Positions 14,488 through 25,963 are shown, counted from the stretch's first letter. The stretch: DNA of 64,000 nucleotides from an uncultured Eubacteriales bacterium (GCA_900547405.1 URGL01000005.1:1-64000); one strand, 5' to 3'. Program-made: numbers and translations. Notes: a model not told the origin generated them from the letters alone.

Positions 14488-15867
14488 ATGTTATCCAGAT
14501 ACGTAGGTGACCGGGCCTTTTACCGGCGGGTATTTCAGGTCGCCATTCCCATCATCATCCAAATCGGCATTACCAATTTTGTATCCCTGCTGGATAACAT
14601 TATGGTGGGCCAGGTGGGCACCCTGCCCATGAGCGGTGTTTCCATCGTCAATCAGATCGTTTTTGTGTTCAACCTGTGTATCTTCGGTGCCTCCTCCGGG
14701 GCGGGTATCTTCACCGCCCAGTTCCACGGCAGCGGAGATGATGAGGGTATCCGCCACACCTTCCGGTTCAAGCTCTTCATCTGCACCTTGATTTCTCTGG
14801 CCGCGGGACTGATTTTCTTCCTCGGGCAGGACAGCCTCATCGGCCTCTACCTCACCGGCGAGGGCACCGCCGAGGATGCCGCCCAGGTCCTGGCCTACGG
14901 CAAAGACTATCTGGCCGTCATGCTCTGGGGGCTGCTGCCTTTTGGCCTGGCCAACGCCTATGCGGGAACCCTGAAAGAGAGCGAGGAGACCTTCGTCCCC
15001 ATGGTCGCCGGTGTCGCCGCCGTGTTTGTGAACCTGGGCCTCAATTACGTGCTCATCTTCGGCCATTTCGGCGCTCCCGCCATGGGGGTCCGGGGGGCGG
15101 CTCTCGCCACGGTGATTTCCCGGTACGCGGAGCTCCTTCTGGTAGCCGCCTGGACCCACCGGAATGGGGCAAAGCACCCCTTCATCCGGGGCGCTTACCG
15201 GTCCTTCGCCATTCCCTCCCCTCTTTTGAAGACCATTGTCATCACCGGAACACCTTTGCTTATGAACGAAACGCTGTGGTCTCTGGGCGTGGCCTTCATG
15301 AACCAATGCTACTCCACCTGCGGCCTGGACGTGGTCCCCGCCACCAACATCTCCAGCACCCTGATCAACCTGTCCAGCGTGGTCTACCACTCCCTGGGTG
15401 TCAGCGTTGGCATCCTTATGGGCCAGATGCTGGGCGCCAGAAAGCCGGAAGCAGAGGTCCGGGACTTCAACCGGAAGCTCATCGCCTTTTCCGTTTCTAT
15501 GGGCGTCCTCTTCGGCGGTTTTATGGCCCTGGGCTCCGGTGTTTTCCCCAATATATACAACACCACCGACACCGTCCGGGCGCTGGCCCAGGACCTGATC
15601 CTCATCAGCGCCCTTGTCATGCCCTTCCAGTCCTTCGCCAACGCCACCTATTTCACCCTCCGCTCCGGCGGAAAAACCTTCATCACGTTTCTCTTTGACA
15701 GCGGCTTTATGTGGATCTGCTCCATCCCCCTGGCCTTCTGCCTGAGCCGCTTCACAGCCTTACCGATCCTGCCCCTCTTTGCCATCTGCCAGATGCCGGA
15801 TGTGCTAAAATGCGTGCTGGGGAGCTGGATGCTGAAAAAAGGAAGCTGGATACATACCCTGACATAA
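14488..15867 (+). CDS. MATE family efflux transporter
   Basis: Twelve-helix Na+/H+-coupled multidrug and toxin exporter of 459 residues. MATE features: QVAIPIIIQIGITNFVSLLDNIMVGQVG at the start of the N-lobe; LWGLLPFGLANAYAGTLKESEETFVPM; the repeated C-lobe with TGTPLLMNETLWSLGVAFMNQCYS and VVYHSLGVSVGILMGQMLGA. AGGAGGT four bases upstream fixes the ATG. Substrate unknown. Flanked by its own promoter and a strong terminator, so monocistronic. Confidence 0.92.
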   Translation: MLSRYVGDRAFYRRVFQVAIPIIIQIGITNFVSLLDNIMVGQVGTLPMSGVSIVNQIVFVFNLCIFGASSGAGIFTAQFHGSGDDEGIRHTFRFKLFICTLISLAAGLIFFLGQDSLIGLYLTGEGTAEDAAQVLAYGKDYLAVMLWGLLPFGLANAYAGTLKESEETFVPMVAGVAAVFVNLGLNYVLIFGHFGAPAMGVRGAALATVISRYAELLLVAAWTHRNGAKHPFIRGAYRSFAIPSPLLKTIVITGTPLLMNETLWSLGVAFMNQCYSTCGLDVVPATNISSTLINLSSVVYHSLGVSVGILMGQMLGARKPEAEVRDFNRKLIAFSVSMGVLFGGFMALGSGVFPNIYNTTDTVRALAQDLILISALVMPFQSFANATYFTLRSGGKTFITFLFDSGFMWICSIPLAFCLSRFTALPILPLFAICQMPDVLKCVLGSWMLKKGSWIHTLT

Positions 15868-15871
15868 AATG

Positions 15872-15904
15872 ACGGACCTGCCCCGAAAGCAGGTCCGTAT
15901 TTTT
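15872..15904 (+). terminator. Terminator, possibly bidirectional, between MATE and ATP-grasp genes
   Basis: Perfect ACGGACCTGC/GCAGGTCCGT stem (15872-15881 with 15889-15898), 7-nt loop, followed by ATTTTT on the plus strand. It lies between convergent genes. Confidence 0.9.
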
Positions 15905-17054
15905 ATGCCCTGTGCAGAATCTTTCTCAGTTTTCTGCTCACGCTGCCCGTAAACATGGATACCATAGGCATGGGATCCTTTTTCCCCAAATAATACCGGC
16001 ACCTGCAGCCCCGGAAATCCGAAAACCACTGGCCAAAGGAGATCCTGTGGGTCATGACCCGGTCCCGGAAATCATTTAATTCGTCCATGGCTGTAAAGGG
16101 CTGTACGTTCGCCTGGCAGAGAACATCCAACTTCTCAGGCTCCAACATAGCCTGGGCCCAGACCAAGGGTAACGGGACTCCCGCTACCGTAGCGGAATAA
16201 TTCCACAAAGAGCTGCGGAAATTGATCTCCAAAAAATACAGCTCGTCATTTTGTCCCACTAAGAACTCGGCCTCGAAAAGGCCCTCGTAGCCGATTTCCT
16301 TCAGCATGGAAAAGATTTTCTCCTCCAGGGCTTTGTTTTCCGAGGGTTTTACCGTCATGTATCTACCGTAGCTGTCCTTGGGAAGATACAGGAAGGAAAT
16401 CGTCACTGCCACAGCGCTCCGCTTTCCCTGACAAACGCTGAGACCTTCCAGGGTCATCTCATTTTTCTTGTCCACATACCGCTGCACCAGCACCCTTGGG
16501 CAGGACAGGGTCTCGTAGGCCGCTTTCAGTTCCGCCTCACTTCGGCAGATGATCATGCAGTCCTTCCAGTTTTCCACAAAAGAATCCACGGCCTTGGTAA
16601 TAACCGGATACTGGATCCCCTCCGGGATCACACCCCGGTCCACCTCCCAGTAGTCAGCCGTTTCCAGCCCGTGCTTCTGGGCCAGACGGATAATATTGGC
16701 CTTGCCCATATACTCAGAGAGCCGCCCGGCCTGACCGGCACTATTGAAATAGTAGTAAGGGCTCAACTCGTCATAGTGGGCATCCAGCACCTGGGTGATC
16801 TCGTCGGCGGTGGAGAATAGAAAGCTCTTCCGATCTTTGTCGGCATACTTATGGAGCAACAGCTCCAGTCCCTCCTCCACCGTATCCACCACATGGCAGG
16901 TCCTCCAGTACCTGCACTTGGAGGCAATGGGCACCTGCGCTTTCAGGATAATTCCGATGGGAGCAATTCCATTTTCTCCCAAAGTCCTGGCAAGGCCCAG
17001 GGGGTTGCCATGCTCCGTGCCGAAGATGAGAAAGGTTTGATTTTTTCCTTCCAT
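15903..17054 (-). CDS. ATP-grasp superfamily carboxylate-amine ligase
   Basis: 383-residue ATP-grasp protein that joins a carboxylate to an amine or thiol using ATP. N-terminal Rossmann-like part FLIFGTEHGNPLGLARTLGENG; the ATP-lid and adenine-contact region QYPVITKAVDS...RVLVQRYVDKKNE; metal/phosphate ligands in EAEFLVGQNDELYFLEINFRSS. The closest relatives I know are D-aspartate ligase-type and uncharacterised enzymes making peptide bonds in envelope precursors. The substrate is not assigned. The start at 17054 has AGAGGTGA upstream, overlapping the stop of the Clp ATPase gene, so it depends on that transcript. Confidence 0.82.
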   Translation of the reverse strand: MEGKNQTFLIFGTEHGNPLGLARTLGENGIAPIGIILKAQVPIASKCRYWRTCHVVDTVEEGLELLLHKYADKDRKSFLFSTADEITQVLDAHYDELSPYYYFNSAGQAGRLSEYMGKANIIRLAQKHGLETADYWEVDRGVIPEGIQYPVITKAVDSFVENWKDCMIICRSEAELKAAYETLSCPRVLVQRYVDKKNEMTLEGLSVCQGKRSAVAVTISFLYLPKDSYGRYMTVKPSENKALEEKIFSMLKEIGYEGLFEAEFLVGQNDELYFLEINFRSSLWNYSATVAGVPLPLVWAQAMLEPEKLDVLCQANVQPFTAMDELNDFRDRVMTHRISFGQWFSDFRGCRCRYYLGKKDPMPMVSMFTGSVSRKLRKILHRA

Positions 17055-17058
17055 GCCG

Positions 17059-19341
<2,283 letters not shown>

Positions 19342-19421
19342 AGCCGTCAACTCCTTCAAAGGCGGCTCTTCTGCCGCCCTGGCTCTCCGCAAACCGCAGA
19401 AAACCATTTTGTTTTCTAAAG

Positions 19422-19430
19422 AGTATAGCA
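19422..19430 (-). promoter_or_regulatory. Extended -10 promoter of the clp gene
   Basis: The minus strand reads TGCTATACT, an extended -10 about 80 bases before the ATG. The -35 region is only T-rich. Confidence 0.5.
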
Positions 19431-19475
19431 CACATTTCGGAAAAAAGGGAAAACAAATTATTAACGAGACACACA

Positions 19476-19503
19476 GGGCCGGAAAGCACTCGCTTCCCGG
19501 CCC
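19476..19503 (-). terminator. Probable terminator of queT
   Basis: GGGCCGGAAAGC/GCTTCCCGGCCC stem with one mismatch and a 4-nt loop, six bases past the queT stop. There is no immediate T tract; a T-rich run follows about 20 bases later. Confidence 0.5.
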
Positions 19504-19509
19504 CAGGCA

Positions 19510-20016
19510 TCAAGCAGCCACCATATTTTTTTGGAGTCCTCTGTGCTTCACCGCCAGATACAGCATGGTTCCCAGCACCATCACCACGGCGAGCTCCCCC
19601 AGTGCCACATACACCGCATTGATGACAAAGCCGCCGCCAATGTACTGGGTCAGCTCCCAGCCAACGAGGAACGCATTGGTAATGGCCGGCATGGTGAGTC
19701 CCAGCACCGGCAGCTTGCCCAGGAGGACATTCCGGGTTTTCCACATGCCCCAGGCCGCCAGGAAGGTTGCCAGGGTGCCCACCACAAAGTCCAGGGGCAA
19801 AGTTGCGGAGTAGGTCAGGTTAAAGAGCAGGCAGCCAATACTCAGGCCGGGGATAGCGGCAGGGGTGAAGAAGGCCAGCACGGTCATAGCCTCGGAAATG
19901 CGCATCTGGATGGCCCAGGTTGTGGTGCCGGGAAGCAGAAAATTCTGCATATGGGTCAGCACAGCGTAGAGGGCGGCAATGACAGCCGCCTGAGTCAGGT
20001 AACGGGTCTTGTTCAT
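19510..20016 (-). CDS. queT: QueT family queuosine-precursor transporter (ECF S component)
   Basis: Small membrane protein of 168 residues, PF06177. It is the substrate-binding S subunit that brings a queuosine precursor (preQ1 or related base) into the cell together with a shared ECF energy-coupling module, which is not encoded here. Family features: TQAAVIAALYAVLTH, RISEAMTVLAFFTPAAIPGLSIGCL, and the C-terminal helices. The start at 20016 is set by AAAGGAG. The call is strongly supported by the preQ1 riboswitch in its leader. Confidence 0.92.
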   Translation of the reverse strand: MNKTRYLTQAAVIAALYAVLTHMQNFLLPGTTTWAIQMRISEAMTVLAFFTPAAIPGLSIGCLLFNLTYSATLPLDFVVGTLATFLAAWGMWKTRNVLLGKLPVLGLTMPAITNAFLVGWELTQYIGGGFVINAVYVALGELAVVMVLGTMLYLAVKHRGLQKNMVAA

Positions 20017-20035
20017 GTTTCTTTCTCCTTTGGGA

Positions 20036-20064
20036 TATAAAAAGTGGGCGGACAGACCACCCAC
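20036..20064 (-). terminator. Leader terminator of queT
   Basis: GTGGGTGG/CCGCCCAC stem with a 5-nt loop (20044-20051 with 20057-20064), followed on the minus strand by TTTTTAT, just before the queT SD. Two further hairpins with short T-rich runs lie between it and the aptamer (about 20075-20130). One or more probably act as the expression platform. Confidence 0.6.
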
Positions 20065-20131
20065 ACGCACAACAAAGAAAATGGACGCAAAGACGCGCCC
20101 ATCATAAGAAACACAGGAAAAACCCCGTGAA

Positions 20132-20176
20132 AATCCTAGTTTTGTTTACCGACAGGATGGTTACGAACTGTCCTAT
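20132..20176 (-). promoter_or_regulatory. preQ1-I riboswitch
   Basis: The minus strand has a stem GGACAG...CTGTC with a GTTCGTAACC-type loop, then the diagnostic A-rich tail GTAAACAAAACTAGGA. This is the layout of class I preQ1 aptamers (short hairpin plus A-rich tail forming an H-type pseudoknot). It lies downstream of a clear promoter and upstream of queT, which agrees with the function. Confidence 0.85.
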
Positions 20177-20189
20177 GCAATTGTGGATA

Positions 20190-20218
20190 TGATACCCGAA
20201 AGGAAGTCATTTGTCAAG
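20190..20218 (-). promoter_or_regulatory. Promoter of queT
   Basis: TTGACA (20213-20218), 17-nt spacer, TATCAT (20190-20195) on the minus strand. It begins directly after the upstream operon's terminator. Confidence 0.85.
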
Positions 20219-20252
20219 GAAAAATTCTCTCTCCGGGAATTCCGGAGAGAGA
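20219..20252 (-). terminator. Terminator of the tsaC-coaE-aminopeptidase operon
   Basis: Perfect 11-bp stem TCTCTCTCCGG/CCGGAGAGAGA (20226-20236 with 20242-20252), followed on the minus strand by ATTTTT. Confidence 0.9.
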
Positions 20253-20259
20253 AAACAAA

Positions 20260-21645
20260 TCAAGCCAGATAAATCGCCCGGCAAGCCAGCATGGTCTCGT
20301 AGCAGTCCAGTTTGCTGACCAGCTCCAGGGGGGCGTGCATGGACAGAACGGGGACACCGGCATCTACTGTGACGATGTTCCGGTTGGCCATGTAGGCCGC
20401 CACAGTGCCGCCGCCGCCCTGGTCAACTTTGCCCAGGGTAGCGATCTGCCACTTCACGCCCGCGGCATCCAGGGTGGAGCGAACATGCTGCATGGCCTCG
20501 GCAGAGGCATCAGAAGCGCCGGATTTCCCCCTGGCACCGGTGTACTTGCAGATGGACACACCGTAGTTCAGGGCGCTGTTGTTCCGGCGGTCACAGGTCT
20601 CTGCAAAATTGGGGTCAAAGGCGTTGGACACGTCGGCGGACAGGCAGAAGGAGTTGGCGAAGCACTGGCTCAGCTTCACTCCCTGGCCATCGCAGAGAAT
20701 CTCCATAAAATACTCAAAGGCATGGCTCTGCATACCGCTGATGCCTACGGAGCCGATCTCCTCTTTGTCCGCCAGAATGCACACGGCAGTGTGCTTGGGA
20801 GTGGGCAGGTCCAGGATGGACTCCAGCTCGGCGTAGGCGCAGGCCCGATCGTCGTGGCCATAGGCACCCAGCAGACTCCGGTCCAGGCCCACCTCCCGAC
20901 ACTTGCCGGCGGGAACCACAGTCAGCTCCGCAGTGCGGAAGTCTCCCTCCACCATGCCGTACTTCTCGTTGAGCAGCCGCATGATGTTCAGCTTCACCAG
21001 GTCACTGCCCTCCCCTTCCAGGGGCTCGGTGCCAAGGATCACGTTCAGCTGCTCGCCGGTGATGCCCTCGGCCAGGGTCTTCTTCATCTGGTCGGCGGCC
21101 AGGTGGATCAGCAGATCGGAGACCACCAGGATGGGGTCATTCTCATCTTCGCCGATGGTCACGGTAACCTCGCTGCCGTCTTTTTTACACACCACGCCGT
21201 GGATGGCCAGGGGCACACAGGCCCACTGGTACTTCTTGATGCCGCCATAGTAGTGGGTCTTGAAGTAGGCGATTTCGGAATCTTCGTAGAGGGGCTGGGG
21301 CTTCAGGTCCAGCCGGGGAGAGTCCACATGGGCGGCGCAGATGTTGGCGCCCTCGCTCATAGGCTCCGTGCCGATGACTGCGATCAGGAAGCTCTTGCCC
21401 CGGTTGTTCATGTAGATCTTATCCCCGGGCTTGACCTCCATGCCGGGGACGGCGGGCTTGAAGCCGTGGGCCTCGGCGGCCTTGGTTGCCCAGGCAGTGG
21501 CCTCCCGCTCGGTCTTGCAGGCATTCATAAAGGCTGCGTAGCGCTTGCAATATTCGTTCATAGCCTCCCGCTTTTCGGGAGTGTATTCGCTGTAGCCGTT
21601 CTTGGGGGCGTACAGCAGGGATTCGCGCAGTTCGTCTGTGGTCAT
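20260..21645 (-). CDS. M18 family aminopeptidase
   Basis: Dinuclear zinc aminopeptidase of 461 residues that removes N-terminal acidic or neutral residues from peptides in the cytoplasm. Metal-binding regions are visible: AAHVDSPRLDLKP (His and Asp region), GAYGHDDRACAYAELES, ADKEEIGSVG with the catalytic glutamate pair, and C-terminal VPVLSMHAPLELVSKLD with the last histidine ligand. The ATG at 21645 has AGGAGG six bases upstream; the long upstream extension overlaps coaE and is rejected. Last gene of an operon with tsaC and coaE. Confidence 0.93.
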   Translation of the reverse strand: MTTDELRESLLYAPKNGYSEYTPEKREAMNEYCKRYAAFMNACKTEREATAWATKAAEAHGFKPAVPGMEVKPGDKIYMNNRGKSFLIAVIGTEPMSEGANICAAHVDSPRLDLKPQPLYEDSEIAYFKTHYYGGIKKYQWACVPLAIHGVVCKKDGSEVTVTIGEDENDPILVVSDLLIHLAADQMKKTLAEGITGEQLNVILGTEPLEGEGSDLVKLNIMRLLNEKYGMVEGDFRTAELTVVPAGKCREVGLDRSLLGAYGHDDRACAYAELESILDLPTPKHTAVCILADKEEIGSVGISGMQSHAFEYFMEILCDGQGVKLSQCFANSFCLSADVSNAFDPNFAETCDRRNNSALNYGVSICKYTGARGKSGASDASAEAMQHVRSTLDAAGVKWQIATLGKVDQGGGGTVAAYMANRNIVTVDAGVPVLSMHAPLELVSKLDCYETMLACRAIYLA

Positions 21646-21659
21646 GGTGTTCCTCCTAG

Positions 21660-22244
21660 TTATTTTGATCGGATACCCAATGTATCCAAAAATGCTCCGC
21701 ATTTTCTCTGAAATTCCTGAGCCGTGCCATCGTTGGTAAGGACGAAGTCCACCCGGTCCCGGAACCAGCCTTCCTCGTGCTGGGCGGCGATCCGGCTTCT
21801 TGCGTAGCTTTCCGAGATTTGGTCCCGGAGCATCAGCCGCCGGATCCGAGCTTCCACTGGAGCCGTTACCGCCACGGTCCTGTCGCAAAGCTCCGCCAGC
21901 CCGCCTTCAAAGAGGGCAATGGCATCAATTGCGGCCAGCTCCGGCTGTTTTCTTTTCAGCTGCCCCAGAACCTCCGCCTTTACCGCCTGATGGGTGATGG
22001 CGTTCAGGTCCAGCAGGGCCTTTTCATCGGCAAAGACCAGCTTCCCCAGCTTTTTCAGGACCAGGTTCTCTCCTTCCATGGCCTCCGGAAACCGGGCGGC
22101 AATGGAAGTAAGCATCTGCCTGTCTTCCTTCACAAGCCGATGGTAGACGGCATCACAGTCCAGGACCAGGCCTCCCCGCTCTTCTATGCAATGGAGCAAC
22201 GTGGTCTTTCCGCAGCCGGTGCCGCCGGTAATGCCCAGGATCAT
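21660..22244 (-). CDS. coaE: Dephospho-CoA kinase
   Basis: Last step of coenzyme A synthesis, phosphorylating the ribose 3'-OH of dephospho-CoA. P-loop GGTGCGKTT, DCDAVYHRLV (substrate region), ITHQAVKAEVLGQL, and the lid region RRLMLRDQISESYARSRI with ATP-contacting arginines. 194 residues, normal size. The start overlaps the tsaC stop by four bases (ATGA). Confidence 0.95.
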   Translation of the reverse strand: MILGITGGTGCGKTTLLHCIEERGGLVLDCDAVYHRLVKEDRQMLTSIAARFPEAMEGENLVLKKLGKLVFADEKALLDLNAITHQAVKAEVLGQLKRKQPELAAIDAIALFEGGLAELCDRTVAVTAPVEARIRRLMLRDQISESYARSRIAAQHEEGWFRDRVDFVLTNDGTAQEFQRKCGAFLDTLGIRSK

Positions 22245-23275
22245 GCTTCTGCCTCCGCATCCACGATGTGGAAGGCAGCTGCTTTTTTCAGCCGGTTTTG
22301 CACGGCATAGGCTACACCGCCGCCTACGGGGCAGCGGGCATAAACCTGGTGGATAGAGGGGTCATCCAAAACCCGCAGAGCGGAGAAGAGGCCGGCACTG
22401 AGGGTGTTTACGTCCGATTCCTTGCCATAGGCCAGGGGGTTCAGCCCCCCATACAGGGGCAGCTCCTCCTCGAAGCACAGCACCCGGTCACCCGGGGCAA
22501 AATGGGCATGGATGTACTGGGCAGCCTTCTCCCGGCTCCCTGCTACAATGACCACAGGCTCTGCCGGAGCATAATGCCGGTATTTCATGCCGGGGGCCTT
22601 CACCACCGCGTCCTTGTCGATCTGGGCAGTGACGGCCTTGTCGATAACCAGATCCCCCAGGACCTGGGTCAATTGCTCCGGGGTGATGCCGCCGGGGCGC
22701 AGAAGCCGGGGCCGGTCCTCAGTCAGGTCCACAATGGTAGACTCTACCCCCACCCGGCAAGGTCCGCCGTCCACAATGGCATCAATGCGGCCGTCGTGGT
22801 CATGGCGCACGTGCTCCGCCGTGGTAGTGGAGGGCTTGCCGGAAATGTTGGCAGAGGGGGCCGCAATGGGCACACCGGAAAGGGCAATGATCTTTCTCGT
22901 CACATCACTGTCCGGGCAGCGGACGGCAACGGTATTCAGCCCTGCCGTAGTCCGCTTGGGCACAATGTCCTTCACGGGCAGCACCATAGTCAGTGGGCCG
23001 GGCCAGAACTTTTCTGCCAGCAGGTAGGCGCTCTTGGGAATATCGTGGCAGAATCGTTCCATTTCCCTGGGCTCCGCCACATGGAGGATCAGGGGGTTGT
23101 CCTGGGGGCGGCCCTTGGCCTCAAATATTTTGGCAACAGCATTTTCATCCAGGCCGTTGGCTCCCAGGCCGTAGACAGTCTCCGTGGGGATGGCCACCAG
23201 GCCCCCATTGCGAATGATCGCGGCGGCAATTTCCGGGGTCTCGGCGGCGTTTGCGTCTAAGAATAAGGTTTCCAT
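22241..23275 (-). CDS. tsaC: L-threonylcarbamoyladenylate synthase (Sua5 type)
   Basis: Makes threonylcarbamoyl-AMP from threonine, bicarbonate and ATP for t6A37 tRNA modification. Residues 1-205 form the YrdC domain (GGLVAIPTETVYGLG, KGRPQDNPLILHV, PSANISGKPSTT). The extra C-terminal Sua5 domain (about 220-344; KAPGMKYRHYAP linker, then a Rossmann-like part) makes this the long form found in Firmicutes. GAGGT six bases upstream fixes the start. First gene of the tsaC-coaE-M18 peptidase operon, after the tpiA terminator. Confidence 0.95.
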   Translation of the reverse strand: METLFLDANAAETPEIAAAIIRNGGLVAIPTETVYGLGANGLDENAVAKIFEAKGRPQDNPLILHVAEPREMERFCHDIPKSAYLLAEKFWPGPLTMVLPVKDIVPKRTTAGLNTVAVRCPDSDVTRKIIALSGVPIAAPSANISGKPSTTTAEHVRHDHDGRIDAIVDGGPCRVGVESTIVDLTEDRPRLLRPGGITPEQLTQVLGDLVIDKAVTAQIDKDAVVKAPGMKYRHYAPAEPVVIVAGSREKAAQYIHAHFAPGDRVLCFEEELPLYGGLNPLAYGKESDVNTLSAGLFSALRVLDDPSIHQVYARCPVGGGVAYAVQNRLKKAAAFHIVDAEAEA

Positions 23276-23292
23276 ATCTCTACCTCACTGTC

Positions 23293-23331
23293 AAAAAAGG
23301 GAGAAAACCCCTTTTCGGCGTTTTCTCCCTT
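23293..23331 (-). terminator. Terminator of the trmL-pgk-tpiA operon
   Basis: AAGGGAGAAAAC/GTTTTCTCCCTT 12-bp stem (23297-23308 with 23320-23331), followed by a further TTTT on the minus strand. Confidence 0.92.
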
Positions 23332-23345
23332 CTTGAAAGCGAAAA

Positions 23346-24122
23346 TTATTCGTTGGGCTGGTTGGCTGCCTCGATGATCTTCACAAACTTCTCGGGCACC
23401 AGGGAAGCGCCGCCGATCAGGCCGCCGTCGATGTCGGGCTGAGCCAGCAGTTCAAAAGCGTTCTTGTCGTTCATGGAGCCGCCGTAGAGGATGGAGATGG
23501 CGCGGGCATTCTTGGAGGAGTAGAGCTTGCGGACCGCGGTACGGATGCTCTCGCAGACTTCCTCAGCCTGCTCGGGAGTAGCGGTGCGGCCGGTGCCGAT
23601 GGCCCAGATGGGCTCGTAGGCAATGATGACCTTGCGGATCTTGTCCTCGGGGACACCAGCCAGACCCAGCTTGATCTGCATGGTGATCCACTCAGTGGTA
23701 ATGCCGGACTCTCTCTGCTCCAGAGTCTCGCCGCAGCACATAATGGGGGTCAGGCCGGCATCCAGAGCGGCCTGAACCTTGGCATTGACATCGGCATCGG
23801 TCTCGCCCATGGCGCGGCGCTCGGAGTGGCCGATAATGACGTACTTGCAGCCGGCATCTACCAGCATGTTGGTAGCGATCTCACCGGTGTAGGCACCGGA
23901 GGCGTTGGCATTGCAGTTCTCAGCGCCAATGCCAATGCGGGTCTCACGGACGGCACGGACAGCGGCGGGAATGTCCACAGCGGGAACGCACAGAGCCACA
24001 TCGCACCAACGGCCCTTGGGCATGATGGCCTTCAGCTGGGTCATGAACTCCTTGGTCTCGGAGGGGGTCTTGTTCATCTTCCAGTTACCGGCGATGACAG
24101 TCTTGCGATACTTTCTATTCAT
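23346..24122 (-). CDS. tpiA: Triose-phosphate isomerase
   Basis: Glycolytic enzyme interconverting dihydroxyacetone phosphate and glyceraldehyde-3-phosphate. Complete TIM barrel of 258 residues: NWKMNKT (lysine), IIGHSERR (catalytic histidine), [11 protein letters not shown] (catalytic glutamate and flexible loop) and YGGSMNDKN phosphate loop. Follows pgk with 128 bases between, so glycolytic genes are grouped. Codon usage is strongly biased, as in highly expressed genes. Confidence 0.97.
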   Translation of the reverse strand: MNRKYRKTVIAGNWKMNKTPSETKEFMTQLKAIMPKGRWCDVALCVPAVDIPAAVRAVRETRIGIGAENCNANASGAYTGEIATNMLVDAGCKYVIIGHSERRAMGETDADVNAKVQAALDAGLTPIMCCGETLEQRESGITTEWITMQIKLGLAGVPEDKIRKVIIAYEPIWAIGTGRTATPEQAEEVCESIRTAVRKLYSSKNARAISILYGGSMNDKNAFELLAQPDIDGGLIGGASLVPEKFVKIIEAANQPNE

Positions 24123-24205
24123 TGTTGATTTCTCCTTGTTGCTTATATGGCTACACTCTATGAAGAATGTAATCTACGAAGTCATGTAAAATGCGCACGG
24201 GGATA

Positions 24206-24235
24206 CCGCGAAGGGTCCATCTGGCCCCTTCGCGG
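24206..24235 (-). other. Stem-loop between pgk and tpiA
   Basis: Perfect 10-bp stem CCGCGAAGGG/CCCTTCGCGG (24206-24215 with 24226-24235) followed by TATCCCC, so not a good terminator. It may be a processing or stability element that tunes the pgk:tpiA ratio. Confidence 0.45.
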
Positions 24236-24250
24236 CACCGCAAAAGGGTC

Positions 24251-25450
24251 TTACTTATCTTCCAGGCAGGCGATGCCGGGCAGCTCCAGGCCTTCCAGGA
24301 ACTCCAGGGAAGCGCCGCCGCCGGTGGAAATGTGGGTGATCTTGTCAGCAAAGCCCAGCTGCTCGCAGGCAGCAGCACTGTCGCCGCCGCCGACAATGGT
24401 CACGGCAGTGGAGTCGGCCAGAGCCTGAGCCACGGCGATGGTGCCCTTGGCCAGGGTGGGATTCTCAAACACACCCATAGGTCCGTTCCAGACAACGGTC
24501 TTGGCGGACTTCACAGCCTCGGCAAAGAGAGCCTGGCTCTTCTCGCCAATGTCCAGACCCATCTTGTCAGCGGGAATGGCATCGGCAGCAACGGTTTCCA
24601 CTTCGATCTCAGCGTCGATGGGGTTGGGGAAAGAAGCGGCAACCACAGCATCCACAGGCAGCAGGAGCTTGACGCCCTTGGCCTCGGCCTTGGCCATCAT
24701 TTCCTTGCAGTAGTCGATCTTCTCGGAGTCCACCAGAGACTTACCGATGTTGTAGCCCTTGGCGGCCAGGAAGGTGAAGGCCATGCCGCCGCCGATGATC
24801 AGGGTGTCCACCTTCTCCAGAAGGTTATTGATGACATTCAGCTTATCGGAAACCTTGGCACCGCCCAGGATGGCGACAAAGGGACGCTCAGGATCGGCCA
24901 GAGCCTTGCCCATGATGGAAACTTCCTTCTGGACCAGGTAGCCGCAGACGGCAGGCAGATAGTCGGCCACACCGGCGGTAGAGGAGTGGGCACGGTGGGC
25001 GGTGCCGAAGGCATCGTTCACAAAGAGATCAGCCATGGAAGCCAGAGCCTTGCTCAGCTCGGGATCGTTCTTGGTCTCGCCCTTCTCAAAGCGGGTATTC
25101 TCCAGCAGCATCACTTCGCCGTCCTTCAGGGCAGCGGCCTTGGCCTTGGCATCCTCGCCGACTACGTCCTTCGCCATGATGACGGGCTTGCCCAGCAGCT
25201 CGGAGATGCGATCGGCAACTACCTGCAGGCTGAGCTCAGGCTTCCACTCACCCTTGGGCTTACCCATGTGGGAGCAGAGAATGACCTTGGCGTTGTGGTC
25301 CACCAGATACTTGATGGTGGGCATAGCAGCCACGATCCGCTTGTCGGAAGTGATCTTACCGTTCTTGGTGGGGACATTGAAGTCGCAGCGGCACAGGACC
25401 CGCTTACCGGCTACGTTGACATCCTCAATGGACTTTTTATTGTAGTTCAT
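24251..25450 (-). CDS. pgk: Phosphoglycerate kinase
   Basis: Glycolytic ATP-generating enzyme of 399 residues. Motifs: [19 protein letters not shown] (signature; substrate-binding Asp/Asn), [39 protein letters not shown], and near the C-terminus [14 protein letters not shown] and [22 protein letters not shown] lies five bases before the ATG and the gene follows trmL by 15 bases. A glyceraldehyde-3-phosphate dehydrogenase gene, often adjacent, is absent from this window. Confidence 0.97.
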   Translation of the reverse strand: MNYNKKSIEDVNVAGKRVLCRCDFNVPTKNGKITSDKRIVAAMPTIKYLVDHNAKVILCSHMGKPKGEWKPELSLQVVADRISELLGKPVIMAKDVVGEDAKAKAAALKDGEVMLLENTRFEKGETKNDPELSKALASMADLFVNDAFGTAHRAHSSTAGVADYLPAVCGYLVQKEVSIMGKALADPERPFVAILGGAKVSDKLNVINNLLEKVDTLIIGGGMAFTFLAAKGYNIGKSLVDSEKIDYCKEMMAKAEAKGVKLLLPVDAVVAASFPNPIDAEIEVETVAADAIPADKMGLDIGEKSQALFAEAVKSAKTVVWNGPMGVFENPTLAKGTIAVAQALADSTAVTIVGGGDSAAACEQLGFADKITHISTGGGASLEFLEGLELPGIACLEDK

Positions 25451-25465
25451 AATGACTCCTCCAAA

Positions 25466-25963
25466 TTACCGGGATATTTCCCGCATTTTTCCAAAATCCT
25501 TAAGATGTGGGAAGGATAACTGCCGCAGCGCCTCGAAAACCGTCACCGCCACCGCGTTGCTAAGATTCAGACTTCTGGCCTCTTCCCGCATGGGAATGCG
25601 CACGCAGCTGTCCAGATGGGCCTTCAGGAACTCCTCAGGCAATCCCTTTGTCTCTTTCCCGAAGAGAAGATAGGCTCCATCGTGATATTCCGCCTCGGTA
25701 TAGCACCGGGGGGCCTTGGTGGACAGGCACCACATTTCCTTCACGTCGTTTCTGGCAAAGAAATCCTGGATATTTTCATAATCCAGCACCTCTACCAGGT
25801 TCCAGTAGTCCAGCCCCGCACGCTTGACAGCCTTTTCGGAAATGTCAAAGCCCAGGGGGCGGATCAAATGCAGCCGGCAGCCGGTGGCCGCGCAGGTTCT
25901 GGCAATGTTGCCGCAGTTCTGTGGAATTTCCGGCTCCACCAGCACAACGTTCAGCATTCCCAT
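25466..25963 (-). CDS. trmL: tRNA (cytidine/uridine-34-2'-O)-methyltransferase, TrmL type
   Basis: Small SpoU/TrmD-fold (SPOUT) methyltransferase of 165 residues that methylates the wobble ribose of tRNA-Leu. Motifs: EPEIPQNCGNIARTCAATGC (motif 1), YLLFGKETKGLPEE (motif 2), IPMREEARSLNLSNAVAVTVFEALRQ (motif 3, SAM-binding knot). The start may be at 25963 or two codons later at 25957; both share a weak GGGGA site. First gene of the operon with pgk and tpiA. Confidence 0.92.
   Translation of the reverse strand: MGMLNVVLVEPEIPQNCGNIARTCAATGCRLHLIRPLGFDISEKAVKRAGLDYWNLVEVLDYENIQDFFARNDVKEMWCLSTKAPRCYTEAEYHDGAYLLFGKETKGLPEEFLKAHLDSCVRIPMREEARSLNLSNAVAVTVFEALRQLSFPHLKDFGKMREISR

Noticed and set aside
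19342..19440. CtsR or HrcA (CIRCE) operator before the clp gene
   Set aside because: Neither the GGTCAAA-type direct repeat nor the CIRCE inverted repeat is present.
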